Assembly (NCBI GenBank): GCA_900769955.1
Contig: CAAGIP010000146.1
Location: forward strand, 1 to 18,674
Length of the DNA stretch: 18,674 nucleotides
DNA from: Spirochaetia bacterium
GTDB lineage: Bacteria > Spirochaetota > Spirochaetia > Sphaerochaetales > Sphaerochaetaceae
Direction: 5' to 3'
The position numbers and the translations under genes are program-made. The notes beneath the pieces are model-generated. The model ran no database searches, was not told the origin of the DNA, and saw only the letters and a list, made by a program, of their open reading frames with translations. Positions 6,924 to 14,728 of the stretch are shown in pieces. Within the stretch, counting starts at the first letter, position 1, and the number at the start of each line of letters is the position of its first letter.

Positions 6924-6951
6924 TATATAACGATTGAAAACTTTAATTCAA
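6924..6951 (-). promoter_or_regulatory. promoter of the crp-like/ABC importer operon, predicted leaderless
   Basis: On the minus strand TTGAAT (6946-6951), 16 nt and TATATA (6924-6929) are followed by 8 nt and the regulator ATG, with no Shine-Dalgarno between. The predicted start point lies within a few bases of the initiation codon. Confidence 0.6.
6934..6951. promoter_or_regulatory. candidate operator of the Crp/Fnr-like regulator
   Basis: TTGAA (6934-6938) and TTCAA (6947-6951) form a perfect 5-bp dyad around 8 nt, overlapping the -35 box and spacer. The half-site resembles the TTGA core of Fnr-type boxes, although the Fnr spacing would be 4 nt between 5-bp arms. The position suggests negative autoregulation of the regulator/importer operon. 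Confidence 0.45.
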
Positions 6952-6955
6952 GGGT

Positions 6956-7106
6956 TTATTTCGGTCCATTTGTGGACTTTCTGTTAATATTGCTGAATCT
7001 GCCGCGGTATTCCCCGGGGCTCATTCCATAGTACTGCATGAGTGCATGGGCGTAAGTGTGATGTAGTTTTTGCAATAGCAGGTGCTCAGGCATATGCCGT
7101 CACTTA
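6956..7106 (-). pseudogene. decayed C-terminus of an AraC-family regulator
   Basis: On the minus strand the frame ending at the TAA at 6956-6958 reads TYAHALMQYYGMSPGEYRGR followed by a short polar tail. This matches the end of AraC helix-turn-helix domains (the FxxxFKxxxGMSPxEYR pattern). Just upstream, another frame reads SDGICLSTCYCKNY, like the preceding helix region, so at least one frameshift separates the two. No intact N-terminal part is present. It is a relic from before the present operon arrangement and leaves only 40 nt for the downstream promoter. Confidence 0.6.
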
Positions 7107-7386
7107 TGCATCCTTAAGGCAGAGAGGATGCAATGCTGTTTTGATAATGCTCCTGAAACAGCCATGACAGCATGACCCGGAAGACTCTCCTGATGGGTTT
7201 TCCGGGTACGATGCAGGCATGGTATACTGAATCGTTTTTGTACAGCGGGCAGTCCTTCCGGATGACCAAGCTGGAGTGCCGACTTTTTGTTTTTCCGTGA
7301 AACCGATGTCTGAAAGTGACTCTCGGCTGACGTGGCACCTACGATGCTTTCCCTTTATAATCTTAAGCCGGAATGTGACTGAACCA
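7107..7386. other. non-coding or relic stretch between the AraC remnant and the response regulator
   Basis: No gene here can be supported with confidence. A minus-strand frame at 7114-7338 is open for 74 codons, with a plausible-looking second half (KDCPLYKNDSVYHACIVPGK). It matches no family I recognise and has no ribosome site, so it may be a gene remnant. Two perfect 8-bp inverted repeats lie inside: TGCATCCT (7107-7114) with AGGATGCA (7125-7132), and ACCCGGAA (7175-7182) with TTCCGGGT (7200-7207). Neither is followed by a T run. A weak hairpin GGAATG/CATTCC (7370-7375, 7388-7393) spans the response-regulator stop codon and could slow RNA polymerase at the operon end. Confidence 0.4.
7333..7348 (+). 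promoter_or_regulatory. sigma-54-like promoter, antisense to the response-regulator gene
   Basis: TGGCAC (7333-7338), 5 nt and ATGCT (7344-7348) place the invariant GG (7334-7335) and GC (7346-7347) exactly 10 nt apart, as sigma-54 requires. Transcription would start near 7359 and run into the 3' end of the response-regulator gene on its antisense strand. A TATAAT also occurs at 7356-7361. No plus-strand gene follows. Confidence 0.4.
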
Positions 7387-8730
7387 TCATTCCAGGCCGT
7401 ATTCACTGATCTTGGAAATAAGCGTTCGTCTTGAGATTCCGAGCTCCTCAGCCGCGTGGGTACGGTTTCCTTCCCACCTCTGAAGGGCACGGGCGATTGC
7501 TTCCCTCTCGATTTCCCTGAGGCTTACCGCCTTTTCAGTGATTTCCCTCCTGACCTGAACGTCCGGTCGGCTCACTGAGGACCTTAAATCAAGGTCATTC
7601 ATAGTGATGACACTGCCCTCCGCAAAGATCATGGCACGCTCAAGCACATTCTCAAGCTCCCTGACGTTACCGAAGAAGTTATGTTTCTTGAGGGCATCAA
7701 GGGCATCGGGGGAAAAGCCCTCGATGCGGGAACCCATCGAGCGGTTGTACCTCGCTATGATGGAAGCCGCGAGCAGCGGGATATCCTCGCTTCTCTCCCG
7801 GAGAGGCGGGATCACGATTCTTACCACATTGAGTCTGTAGAAAAGGTCCTCACGGAAGGTACCCTTCTGTACCATGTCCTCCAGATTCTTGTTCGTTGCC
7901 GCAACAATCCTGGCATTGATGGGCATCGGAGTGGTGCCTCCGAGGCGCGTTATCTTCCTGTCCTGAAGGACACGGAGGATTTTGACCTGAAGTGAAAGCG
8001 GCATGTCACCGATCTCATCAAGAAAGAGTGTTCCGCCGGACGCAAGCTCGAAAAGTCCGTTCTTCCTGGCAGTTGCCCCTGTGAAGGCACCCTTCTCATA
8101 GCCGAAGAGCTCACTTTCAAGCAGGTTCTCAGGAACACCTCCGATGTTGATGGCCACGAAGGGACCGTCAGGTGCATTTGAACATGCATGGATCTCCCTG
8201 GCCACTACTTCCTTACCGGTACCGGACTCTCCGGTGACAAGCACGGTCGCGCCTGAGGGAGCGATCTTCTTGATTACTTCCTTGATCCTGATGACCGACG
8301 GGGACTCACCGATGAAGCCGGAGGGTGAATCGGTGGGGCGTGACTTCGATGACTCGACGACCGCCTTCAGGTTTGATGCCTCAACGAGGTTCTTGAGCTT
8401 TATCGTCATTTCCTCGGGATCGAAAGGTTTTACGACATAGTCCTGAGCCCCTTCCTTGAGGGCCTTTACCGCATCTTCTATTTCCCCATGGGCGCTTGCC
8501 ATTATGATAGGCATCCTGAAGCCCTCGCTTCTGATCCACCTGATCAGTTCAAGGCCGTCCATGCCGGGCATTTTCAGGTCGACAAGCACGGCATCATAGG
8601 GATTTTCCCCAAGCATTCTCTGTGCGGACAGTCCGTTTTCCGCACTGTCACTTTCTATATTGTCAATCCTGAAGAACTTTGCAAGTGATGAGCTGATGCT
8701 CTCTTCATCATCGACTATCAATACCTTCAT
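7387..8730 (-). CDS. sigma-54-dependent response regulator, NtrC family
   Basis: A 447-residue activator. The receiver domain (1-118) has the acidic pair DDE (7-9), phosphoacceptor D51 in VLVDLKMPG and K101. The AAA+ domain has Walker A GESGTGKE (167-174), the sigma-54 contact loop GAFTGA (214-219), Walker B LFLDEIGD (235-242) and the RERSEDIP segment. The Fis-type helix-turn-helix is at the C-terminus (ALQRWEGNRTHAAEELGISR, then RTLISKISEYGL). All residues needed for ATP-driven open-complex formation with RpoN are present. Its ATG overlaps the kinase stop by 4 nt, so kinase and regulator are a matched pair. It is the last gene of the efflux operon. Likely targets are the operon itself or a distant locus, but no sigma-54 site was found upstream of the TolC-like gene. 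Confidence 0.95.
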   Translation of the reverse strand: MKVLIVDDEESISSSLAKFFRIDNIESDSAENGLSAQRMLGENPYDAVLVDLKMPGMDGLELIRWIRSEGFRMPIIMASAHGEIEDAVKALKEGAQDYVVKPFDPEEMTIKLKNLVEASNLKAVVESSKSRPTDSPSGFIGESPSVIRIKEVIKKIAPSGATVLVTGESGTGKEVVAREIHACSNAPDGPFVAINIGGVPENLLESELFGYEKGAFTGATARKNGLFELASGGTLFLDEIGDMPLSLQVKILRVLQDRKITRLGGTTPMPINARIVAATNKNLEDMVQKGTFREDLFYRLNVVRIVIPPLRERSEDIPLLAASIIARYNRSMGSRIEGFSPDALDALKKHNFFGNVRELENVLERAMIFAEGSVITMNDLDLRSSVSRPDVQVRREITEKAVSLREIEREAIARALQRWEGNRTHAAEELGISRRTLISKISEYGLE

Positions 8731-10097
8731 TGATCTCTCCTTCTGTTTTTCTTAGGCTGGACGGAACCGTTCAGCACAAGCTCCTGCACAAGCGAGAACT
8801 TCGCGATCGTGACTTCAGCCACGGTACCGCCTCCAGATCTCGGATAGAGCTTTATGTCACCGCCACGGGCTCTCAGGAACTGTCTTGAAATGGAAAGTCC
8901 GATTCCCGAGCCATGGATCTTTGTGGTGTAGAACGGGTCAAAGAGCTTCTCGGTGTCACCCTTCTTAATGCCGTCACCCCTGTCCCTGATATATATATGG
9001 TAGTTATTCCTTCTTCCGAGTACTATCTCAACCTCAACCTGAGGATCCCTTCCCTCACAGCTTTCGACCGCATTCTTGAGAAGATTCTCGAACACGGATC
9101 TCAGACGGTCACGGTCGAAGAGTATGGTAGCAGTCTTTTCCGATGTGTCAAGGACCCTGATTTCATAGGAAAAGAGCGGGATGAGGGACTCGATGAGCTC
9201 CCTGACATCCAGTTCCTCAGGCTGGCCCTCAGGATTCTTCAGAAAGTCCGAGACCCTGTTGGTAAGCTGGATGAGGCGTTGCACTTCCTTGCTTATGAGC
9301 TCCACTTCCTCCAGGTACTCACTGTCCCTGAGCTGACGCTTTAACAGCGCGATCTGGATTGTTATCGCGGAGAGCGGATTCTTGATCTCATGGGTCAGCG
9401 TGCGTGCCGCCTGTCCCAGGTTGACCAGATTTTCCTGCTTCACCATCTGTGATTTGTACTGCCTGTTCTCAAGATATATTCTCAGGACGAAGACATACAG
9501 CAGGAAGATGCCGACAAGCGCGACAAAAGTTCCCGCCACCAGTACCTTAAGTGTCCTTAAGTAGCTTGTGGCATCAAAGGAAATGTACATGATCGAGGAG
9601 TTGTCGATCAGGGATGAGGGAAAGTAGCGGATGCTCGTCCCGTCGTAGTGTATGTCGGTTATCACAAGGGGAAGGCGGAGGAGTCTTGTGTACTCCATCG
9701 TCTTGCTCTTCTTATTGAGCCTTATTATGTTGCTCTCTCCGGTGCGGTCGACCTCCTCACTGATCGTTGCGATCGGGAGCATGTTGTAAACCTGTCCGTA
9801 GGATACGAGGATCTGTCCCTTCGCATCGTAAAGGGCAATGCCCTGCACCCTGTTGTCGCTTAAGAGCGATGAAGGGTTGAACTGTCCCCTCTGAAGCTCG
9901 AACACGGCATTGTTGAAGTTCTTCTCGATCTCATTGACAAGACGCAGCCTTTCCGTGAGAAAGAGGGAGGAAGCCAGAACGATTACAAGGACAAGCAGTG
10001 CGAGAAATGCGACTGAGAGAGAAGCCGTGACTACCAGCTTCTCTCTCTTGATCCTTGAAAAAAATGAAATGAGCCTGCTCTTTGTTTTTTTCTTCAT
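8727..10097 (-). CDS. membrane sensor histidine kinase, NtrB/AtoS-like output
   Basis: A 456-residue sensor kinase. TM1 is at about 21-47, an extracytoplasmic sensing domain lies at about 48-183, and TM2 is at about 184-206. The HisKA helix contains THEIKNPLS with phosphorylated H236. The HATPase domain carries the N box FENLLKNAVE (336-345), G1 DRGDGI (372-377), an F box around LFDPFYTTK (385-393) and G2 GSGIGLSI (396-403). No HAMP or PAS is obvious between TM2 and HisKA. The N-box and HEIKNPLS style is the one that pairs with NtrC-type regulators, as found next door. It follows the MacB-like permease by 16 nt with a TAGGAT ribosome site, so it is made together with the pump and may sense its substrate or envelope stress. 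Confidence 0.94.
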   Translation of the reverse strand: MKKKTKSRLISFFSRIKREKLVVTASLSVAFLALLVLVIVLASSLFLTERLRLVNEIEKNFNNAVFELQRGQFNPSSLLSDNRVQGIALYDAKGQILVSYGQVYNMLPIATISEEVDRTGESNIIRLNKKSKTMEYTRLLRLPLVITDIHYDGTSIRYFPSSLIDNSSIMYISFDATSYLRTLKVLVAGTFVALVGIFLLYVFVLRIYLENRQYKSQMVKQENLVNLGQAARTLTHEIKNPLSAITIQIALLKRQLRDSEYLEEVELISKEVQRLIQLTNRVSDFLKNPEGQPEELDVRELIESLIPLFSYEIRVLDTSEKTATILFDRDRLRSVFENLLKNAVESCEGRDPQVEVEIVLGRRNNYHIYIRDRGDGIKKGDTEKLFDPFYTTKIHGSGIGLSISRQFLRARGGDIKLYPRSGGGTVAEVTIAKFSLVQELVLNGSVQPKKNRRRDQ

Positions 10098-10113
10098 TGT
10101 ATCCTACAGGGGA

Positions 10114-11295
10114 TCATTCGTAGCTCAGTGCCTCGATCGGATCGAGCTTCGAGGCCTTTGCCGCGGGATACCATCCGAAGAAGATACCGACGAACATGCT
10201 GAAGCCGAGGGAGATCGCGATCGCACCGTAGCTGAAGTAAAGATCCCAGCCGACAACATTGATTATAGCATAACTGAGGAAAATACCCAGTCCTATGCCG
10301 ATGATCCCGCCAAGGACGGTGAGAGTTATCGCTTCAACGAGGAACTGTCCCCTGATTACCTTCGGGGAAGCACCGAGTGCCTTGCGGATGCCGATTTCCC
10401 TTGTTCTTTCAGCAACGGAAACAAGCATGATGTTCATGATTCCGATACCGCCGACAACGAGTGAGATCGCGGCAATGGCGGCAAGGAAGGATGTGAACGT
10501 GCCGGACACCTGATTGGCCATCTCGACAATGCTTGCCGCAGAGAATGCCGAGTAGTAGTCGGAGCCCACGAGCTGGTTGAGATAATCCTCAATGCGACTG
10601 CTTACTTCAGTCGCGTTCTGCCCTTCAGAAACCTTGCACACATACGATGATACATTGGACATGTTCATGAACCTCTGGTCAAAGGTGTTGATCGGAATGA
10701 ACACTGTATCATTGAACGAGGCACCGAGAGTAGCATCCTTTTTATCCAGGACACCGACTATCTGGTAGCGCTTTGACTGTCCGCGGAAGATTGATATATA
10801 TGACCCGACGGCATTTCCTGCAGGGAAGAGGTCATCGGCCAGATCCTTTCCGAGCACGACTACCTGACGGCGGTTGATGCTGTCAAGCGCGGAAAAGTAT
10901 TCCCCGTAGAGCAGTTCCGCGTTCATCACGGATAAATAATTTGAAGTGACACCCTGGATGGACACGCTCTTTATTTCCTGTCCGCTCCTGATCCTCGTGT
11001 TCGATGAATACGTCGGAAGCACAGTTTCTATTCCCGATACGTTAGCGATGAGCTCCTCGCCGAACCGGGTGTCGAAAACACTGAGGTTCCTGCTGTTACC
11101 CATGGGATACACTGTGACAAGGTCAATGCCTCCGATGTTCATCGAGTTAGTTATCGAGGCAGTGGCACTCTGTCCGAGGTTGAGGATGGCAACAACGGCC
11201 GCAACACCGATGATAATGCCTAAAAGTGACAGCAGTGTCCTGAGTTTGTTGTGGACCATGGAGGTCAGTGCGATTTTGATGTTCTCGAATACCAT
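10114..11295 (-). CDS. MacB-type ABC exporter permease (FtsX domain)
   Basis: Inner-membrane subunit of a tripartite, mechanotransmitting exporter. The 393-residue protein has TM1 at about 21-41, a large periplasmic domain of about 220 residues, and three C-terminal helices (about 266-292, 320-345 and 352-374). The fold hallmarks are the start ENIKIALTSMVHNKLRTLLS, the cytoplasmic coupling segment ERTREIGIRKALGAS and the end AAKASKLDPIEALSYE. Unlike E. coli MacB, the ATPase is a separate protein, encoded 3 nt upstream. A GAGGAACTT ribosome site overlaps the ATPase stop. With the adaptor and TolC-like genes it forms a complete efflux set. The substrate (peptide, antibiotic, lipoprotein or siderophore) cannot be told from sequence. 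Confidence 0.93.
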   Translation of the reverse strand: MVFENIKIALTSMVHNKLRTLLSLLGIIIGVAAVVAILNLGQSATASITNSMNIGGIDLVTVYPMGNSRNLSVFDTRFGEELIANVSGIETVLPTYSSNTRIRSGQEIKSVSIQGVTSNYLSVMNAELLYGEYFSALDSINRRQVVVLGKDLADDLFPAGNAVGSYISIFRGQSKRYQIVGVLDKKDATLGASFNDTVFIPINTFDQRFMNMSNVSSYVCKVSEGQNATEVSSRIEDYLNQLVGSDYYSAFSAASIVEMANQVSGTFTSFLAAIAAISLVVGGIGIMNIMLVSVAERTREIGIRKALGASPKVIRGQFLVEAITLTVLGGIIGIGLGIFLSYAIINVVGWDLYFSYGAIAISLGFSMFVGIFFGWYPAAKASKLDPIEALSYE

Positions 11296-11298
11296 AAT

Positions 11299-11976
11299 CT
11301 AAAGTTCCTCCACTATCCTTCCGTCCTTAATGTACACCTGAGAACGGCAGCGAAGCCCGAGCTTCCTGTCGTGTGTGACGAAGATGACGGTCCTGCCTTC
11401 ATCATTCAGATCCTGGAAGAGTTCCATGATCTGGTCTCCGGTCTTACTGTCGAGGGCGCCTGTAGGCTCATCGGCAAGCAGGATCGCAGGATTGTTCACA
11501 AGTGCGCGCGCGATCGCGACCCTCTGCTTCTGTCCGCCGGAAAGCTCGGAGGGAAGGTGCTTCATCCTGTCCTTGAGGCCTACCCTCTCAAGGAGCATTT
11601 CAGCGCGTTCACGTCTTTCGTGTCCCCTGACACCTGCATAAAGCAGAGGGGTCATGACGTTTTCAAGGGCAGTCTGCTTTCCCAGCAGGTTGAACTGCTG
11701 GAAGACAAATCCTACCTTCTTGTTTCTTAAAAATGCCAGTTCTTCCTCGCTGAGGTTGCTGGTACAGTCCCCGTCGATTTTCAGAAATCCGCTGGACGGT
11801 GTGTCGAGACACCCGATGATGTTCATCATCGTGCTCTTTCCCGAACCGCTGGGGCCCATTATCGCAGTGAATGAGCCGCGGGGTATCTGGAGGGTGACAC
11901 CATCAAGGGCCTTAACGCAGAAGTCACCGACTATGTAATACCTTCTGACGTTATAAAGTTCTATGACGTTACCCAT
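11299..11976 (-). CDS. ABC exporter ATP-binding protein, MacB/LolD type
   Basis: A 225-residue ATPase of the MacB/LolD/FtsE class. Walker A is GPSGSGKST (41-49), the Q-loop is in VFQQFNLL, the signature is LSGGQ (145-149), Walker B is ILLADEP (165-171), the D-loop is TGALDS and the switch histidine is H202. Length and motifs are those of a complete, active subunit. Its ATG shares one base with the adaptor TAA (TAATG), implying coupled translation. It pairs with the FtsX-type permease immediately downstream. Confidence 0.95.
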   Translation of the reverse strand: MGNVIELYNVRRYYIVGDFCVKALDGVTLQIPRGSFTAIMGPSGSGKSTMMNIIGCLDTPSSGFLKIDGDCTSNLSEEELAFLRNKKVGFVFQQFNLLGKQTALENVMTPLLYAGVRGHERRERAEMLLERVGLKDRMKHLPSELSGGQKQRVAIARALVNNPAILLADEPTGALDSKTGDQIMELFQDLNDEGRTVIFVTHDRKLGLRCRSQVYIKDGRIVEEL

Positions 11977-13106
11977 TATCTGCCTCTGGAATTACCTGCA
12001 GGAGCACCGCCGCCCATCATCATGCTCATCGCATCGAGGCCGCTCTTGGTATAGGTAAGGACATCACCGACCTTAAGGTCACCTGAGATGAGCTGACAGT
12101 AACCTTCACCGAGGTACTTTACCCTGACGGTAACAGTCTCCGTCGTGTCGGGTCCTGTCTTCTTCTGAACTGTCGTGACACCACCGCGTCCGGTCGTGAC
12201 GGCAGCCTGAGGAATGAGGAGCATCTGCACATCACCCTCGACCTGGATCGTGCCTTCAAAGCTGTAACCCGGCTTGAGTGAAGCGGGAGGATTCTCGATC
12301 GTGAGCTCGACTGCAACCACACCGATACCCTGAGAGGTATAGGTTCCGAGCATCGGAATATATGACACTGTTGCTTCCACTGTATCACCGGGAAGGGAAT
12401 CGAAGGTAAGATATGCCTTCTGACCAAGCTTAACGCTGCCCATGTCGATTTCATCGATCTGGACGGTAGCCTTGAGCTTGGAAAGATCGACTACCGTCAT
12501 TACGGAAGAACCTGCCTCAAAGTAGTCACCTTCATTTACGGAAACCTTGGCAACGGTTCCGTCGAAGTTCGCGACAAGGTTTGTGTATTCAAGGTTGTTC
12601 TCAGCGTTCTTCAGCTGCAGGCGGAGTGTCTCAAGCTGGGAAGCAGATCCTGAGAGCTCAGCCTGCCTGATCTGGTTCTGGAGGTTCTTGACCTGATAGG
12701 TCTGGCTTGTGTTGTCGATCGTGGCAAGGAGCTGGCCCTTCTTCACATCGTTACCTTCCTTTACATAGACACCTGTAACGGCACCTGTGGACCTGAACTT
12801 CGCTTCCTGAGAGTCATATGCCTCGACATAGCCGGAAAGATCGATGACGGTCGTATAGACGTTCTCCTCAACGGGCACCTCGACAGTCGTCACGGCCCCG
12901 ATCATGGCAGTTGTCTTTGCCTCGAAGTCAGCCTTGACCTTGTTGTACCAGATCACTCCAGCCACGATAAGAATGATGATGATCATCCAGGTAATGAGCT
13001 TCCTGATCCTCTTCTTGCGCTTTCTCGCATTGTATTCATCCCTGATGGCCTTTTCCTGCTTTTCGGCCTCACTCATCACCACATTGTCCTTGATATTGTC
13101 TGCCAT
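11976..13106 (-). CDS. periplasmic adaptor (membrane fusion protein), HlyD/MacA family
   Basis: A 376-residue adaptor that bridges the MacB-like pump and the TolC-like channel. It has a charged cytoplasmic N-terminus (1-36), a single TM anchor (about 37-54, LITWMIIIILIVAGVIWY), and a lipoyl/biotinyl-like half (VTGVYVKEGNDVKKGQLLATI). A short coiled-coil hairpin follows (about 136-175), then the second lipoyl half (DGTVAKVSVNEGDYFEAGS) and beta-barrel/membrane-proximal domains. The low-complexity tail is MMMGGGAPAGNSRGR. The hairpin is short compared with MacA/AcrA, which could matter for how it docks to TolC. It begins 8 nt after the TolC-like gene, with TAGGAG spanning that stop as its ribosome site. 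Confidence 0.9.
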   Translation of the reverse strand: MADNIKDNVVMSEAEKQEKAIRDEYNARKRKKRIRKLITWMIIIILIVAGVIWYNKVKADFEAKTTAMIGAVTTVEVPVEENVYTTVIDLSGYVEAYDSQEAKFRSTGAVTGVYVKEGNDVKKGQLLATIDNTSQTYQVKNLQNQIRQAELSGSASQLETLRLQLKNAENNLEYTNLVANFDGTVAKVSVNEGDYFEAGSSVMTVVDLSKLKATVQIDEIDMGSVKLGQKAYLTFDSLPGDTVEATVSYIPMLGTYTSQGIGVVAVELTIENPPASLKPGYSFEGTIQVEGDVQMLLIPQAAVTTGRGGVTTVQKKTGPDTTETVTVRVKYLGEGYCQLISGDLKVGDVLTYTKSGLDAMSMMMGGGAPAGNSRGR

Positions 13107-13114
13107 AATAACTC

Positions 13115-14533
13115 CTATAAATTAAGCGCTCTGATCCTGTTCTGGAGGATCAGGCCATCGATGACGACGCTCATCGTGTCATATTCATCCATTTCGACAT
13201 TGAACTCAGCCTTTCTGAGTTCAGCGTCCGTTGCAAGGCCAACATCGTAAAGTGCCTTCACGTTCTCAAGACTGGCCTTCAGGTAATCGCTGTTGGCCTG
13301 AGCCTGAATCCTGGTGTACTCATACTGCATGATATCAAGCTCAAGGGAGCGTGCCGACTGAATATATGATGTCAGCTCATCCTGAGCGCTGTTTTCTGCA
13401 GAGACGACCAGATTGCTGAGACTCTGAAGTTCAAGCTCATCCTTTTTGGTTGTGGTCTTATTCTGCCAGGAACCTGAAATGGTCAGGGACGGAGTATCGA
13501 ACTTATTGTCCCTTGCATTGTATGAAAAACCGACGGAAGAACCGACTGACCAGTTACTCTGGCTGTATGTGGCTCCTGCATTGAGATCAATTGTATTTGT
13601 CTGAACCTCAGCGTTTCCGAACTGTGTTTTGGCAATACTCTTCGAGTTGGTACTGGACGCCGTACCGCTGACTGATACCGACTGAGGAGCGAGCTGTACG
13701 TTTTTTGCTTCAAGATTTGCCCTTGCGATCTCGGCATCGATCTGCTTCAGGATCACGGAAGTGTTTCCGGTGGGGAGCACTGTGAAGGTAAGATCGGGTT
13801 CGGGAAGATCGGTAACGCCATCCCATTCCATACCGGTCAGTGTCTTATACTGCGACGCGGCGTTCTCAATCTGGCGCTCAAGGGAAGAAATCGTGTTCTT
13901 CGAGATCTCAATCTGGTTATTAAGCTGCTTCCAGGTGACGGAGCCTTCCGTGATCTGACCGAGGGCTACTTTGTCGCTGAGGCTCTTCTCGTTCTCGGAA
14001 AGGGTGAACTTCTGAGATGCAAGGTTCTTCTCAGCCGAAAGCAGTGACTTGATGCTGTTCAGGACCGTTGTCTCGAAGCTGATTACAGAGTTCTGATAAG
14101 TATACTCGCTGCTGAGCAGGGACTTTGAATTGGAAAGATCGGTAATGACATCCTTATCATATCCTGTGAGGTCAAAGAGGTGCTTCACCGCGACTGAAGG
14201 TGATGCGGAGTAAAATGAAGGATCTTCGTAGTCAAGGGTCACGGGAACCGATGCCTCGATCGTCGTGCTTCCGTCATTGGGAAGAACGACCTTCACGGAC
14301 GGTGTGAAGGCAAGCGAGGGAGATACCTTGGCACTTCCCGTTACGCTTACCTGCACTTCATCCTTAAGCCCGTTCTTTTCAACGGTAATCAGGGAATTCC
14401 TGTAGGATATTTCGGCATTCTTCAGCGTGATGCTGTTTGCCTTTGCCCCTGAGAGTATATCACTGTACGGTGCGGCGCACAGTGTCATGGCGACCATGAG
14501 CAGAGCCATGGACAGAACACATTTTCTCTTCAT
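13115..14533 (-). CDS. TolC-family outer-membrane efflux protein
   Basis: A 472-residue exported protein. It has a signal peptide (about 1-21, MKRKCVLSMALLMVAMTLCA), then long alternating helical stretches (LKNAEISYRNSLITVEKNGLKD, and later NVKALYDVGLATDAELRKAE) separated by Ser/Thr-rich beta segments. It ends VIDGLILQNRIRALNL. The periodic pattern and the C-terminal motif YDVGLATDAEL are typical of TolC/OEP duplicated helical-barrel proteins. The cysteine in TLCAAP is not in a good lipobox. It is the first gene of the six-gene efflux/two-component operon; its ribosome site is AAGGAA, 6 nt before the ATG. Confidence 0.88.
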   Translation of the reverse strand: MKRKCVLSMALLMVAMTLCAAPYSDILSGAKANSITLKNAEISYRNSLITVEKNGLKDEVQVSVTGSAKVSPSLAFTPSVKVVLPNDGSTTIEASVPVTLDYEDPSFYSASPSVAVKHLFDLTGYDKDVITDLSNSKSLLSSEYTYQNSVISFETTVLNSIKSLLSAEKNLASQKFTLSENEKSLSDKVALGQITEGSVTWKQLNNQIEISKNTISSLERQIENAASQYKTLTGMEWDGVTDLPEPDLTFTVLPTGNTSVILKQIDAEIARANLEAKNVQLAPQSVSVSGTASSTNSKSIAKTQFGNAEVQTNTIDLNAGATYSQSNWSVGSSVGFSYNARDNKFDTPSLTISGSWQNKTTTKKDELELQSLSNLVVSAENSAQDELTSYIQSARSLELDIMQYEYTRIQAQANSDYLKASLENVKALYDVGLATDAELRKAEFNVEMDEYDTMSVVIDGLILQNRIRALNL

Positions 14534-14554
14534 GTATTATTCCTTATTCTTCTG

Positions 14555-14583
14555 AATTTATTAGTTCATTAAGCAAAAGACAA
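14555..14583 (-). promoter_or_regulatory. candidate promoter of the efflux/two-component operon
   Basis: On the minus strand TTGTCT (14578-14583), 17 nt and TAAATT (14555-14560) precede the TolC-like ATG by about 22 nt. It is a moderate sigma-70 match. No sigma-54 GG-N10-GC element with good flanks was found in this intergenic region. Confidence 0.35.
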
Positions 14584-14597
14584 GAAGATAATCTGTA

Positions 14598-14629
14598 GTT
14601 TCAATGAAGAATATATCTTTATTTGAAAC
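14598..14629. promoter_or_regulatory. 32-bp imperfect palindrome between the divergent tolC-like and ftsH promoters
   Basis: Outer arms GTTTCAA and TTGAAAC match perfectly over 7 bp, and 12 of 16 positions pair across the whole dyad. It lies 14 bp upstream of the tolC-like -35 box and about 39 bp upstream of the ftsH -35 box. It is a plausible operator or activator site for one or both directions; the bound protein is unknown. Confidence 0.45.
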
Positions 14630-14667
14630 CATGTGATGCATAATGGCCACGGTCAGTTTTTTTCCCG

Positions 14668-14696
14668 TTGACGAACACGGATGAGATGATTATTTT
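14668..14696 (+). promoter_or_regulatory. ftsH promoter
   Basis: TTGACG (14668-14673), 17 nt and TATTTT (14691-14696) make a good sigma-70-type promoter, with a predicted start near 14703. That gives a leader of about 26 nt containing GGGAGG (14717-14722) before the ftsH ATG. A small AGTAA/TTACT dyad lies at the predicted start point. Confidence 0.6.
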
Positions 14697-14728
14697 ACGC
14701 AGTAAGTTTTACTTGCGGGAGGTTTGTC

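Noticed and set aside
7175..7207. ACCCGGAA/TTCCGGGT and TGCATCCT/AGGATGCA hairpins as terminators
   Set aside because: No T run follows on either strand and the first has a 17-nt loop; kept only as inverted repeats.
14640..14656. Sigma-54 promoter for the efflux operon around the minus-strand TGGCCATTATGC
   Set aside because: GG and GC are 7 nt apart rather than the required 10.
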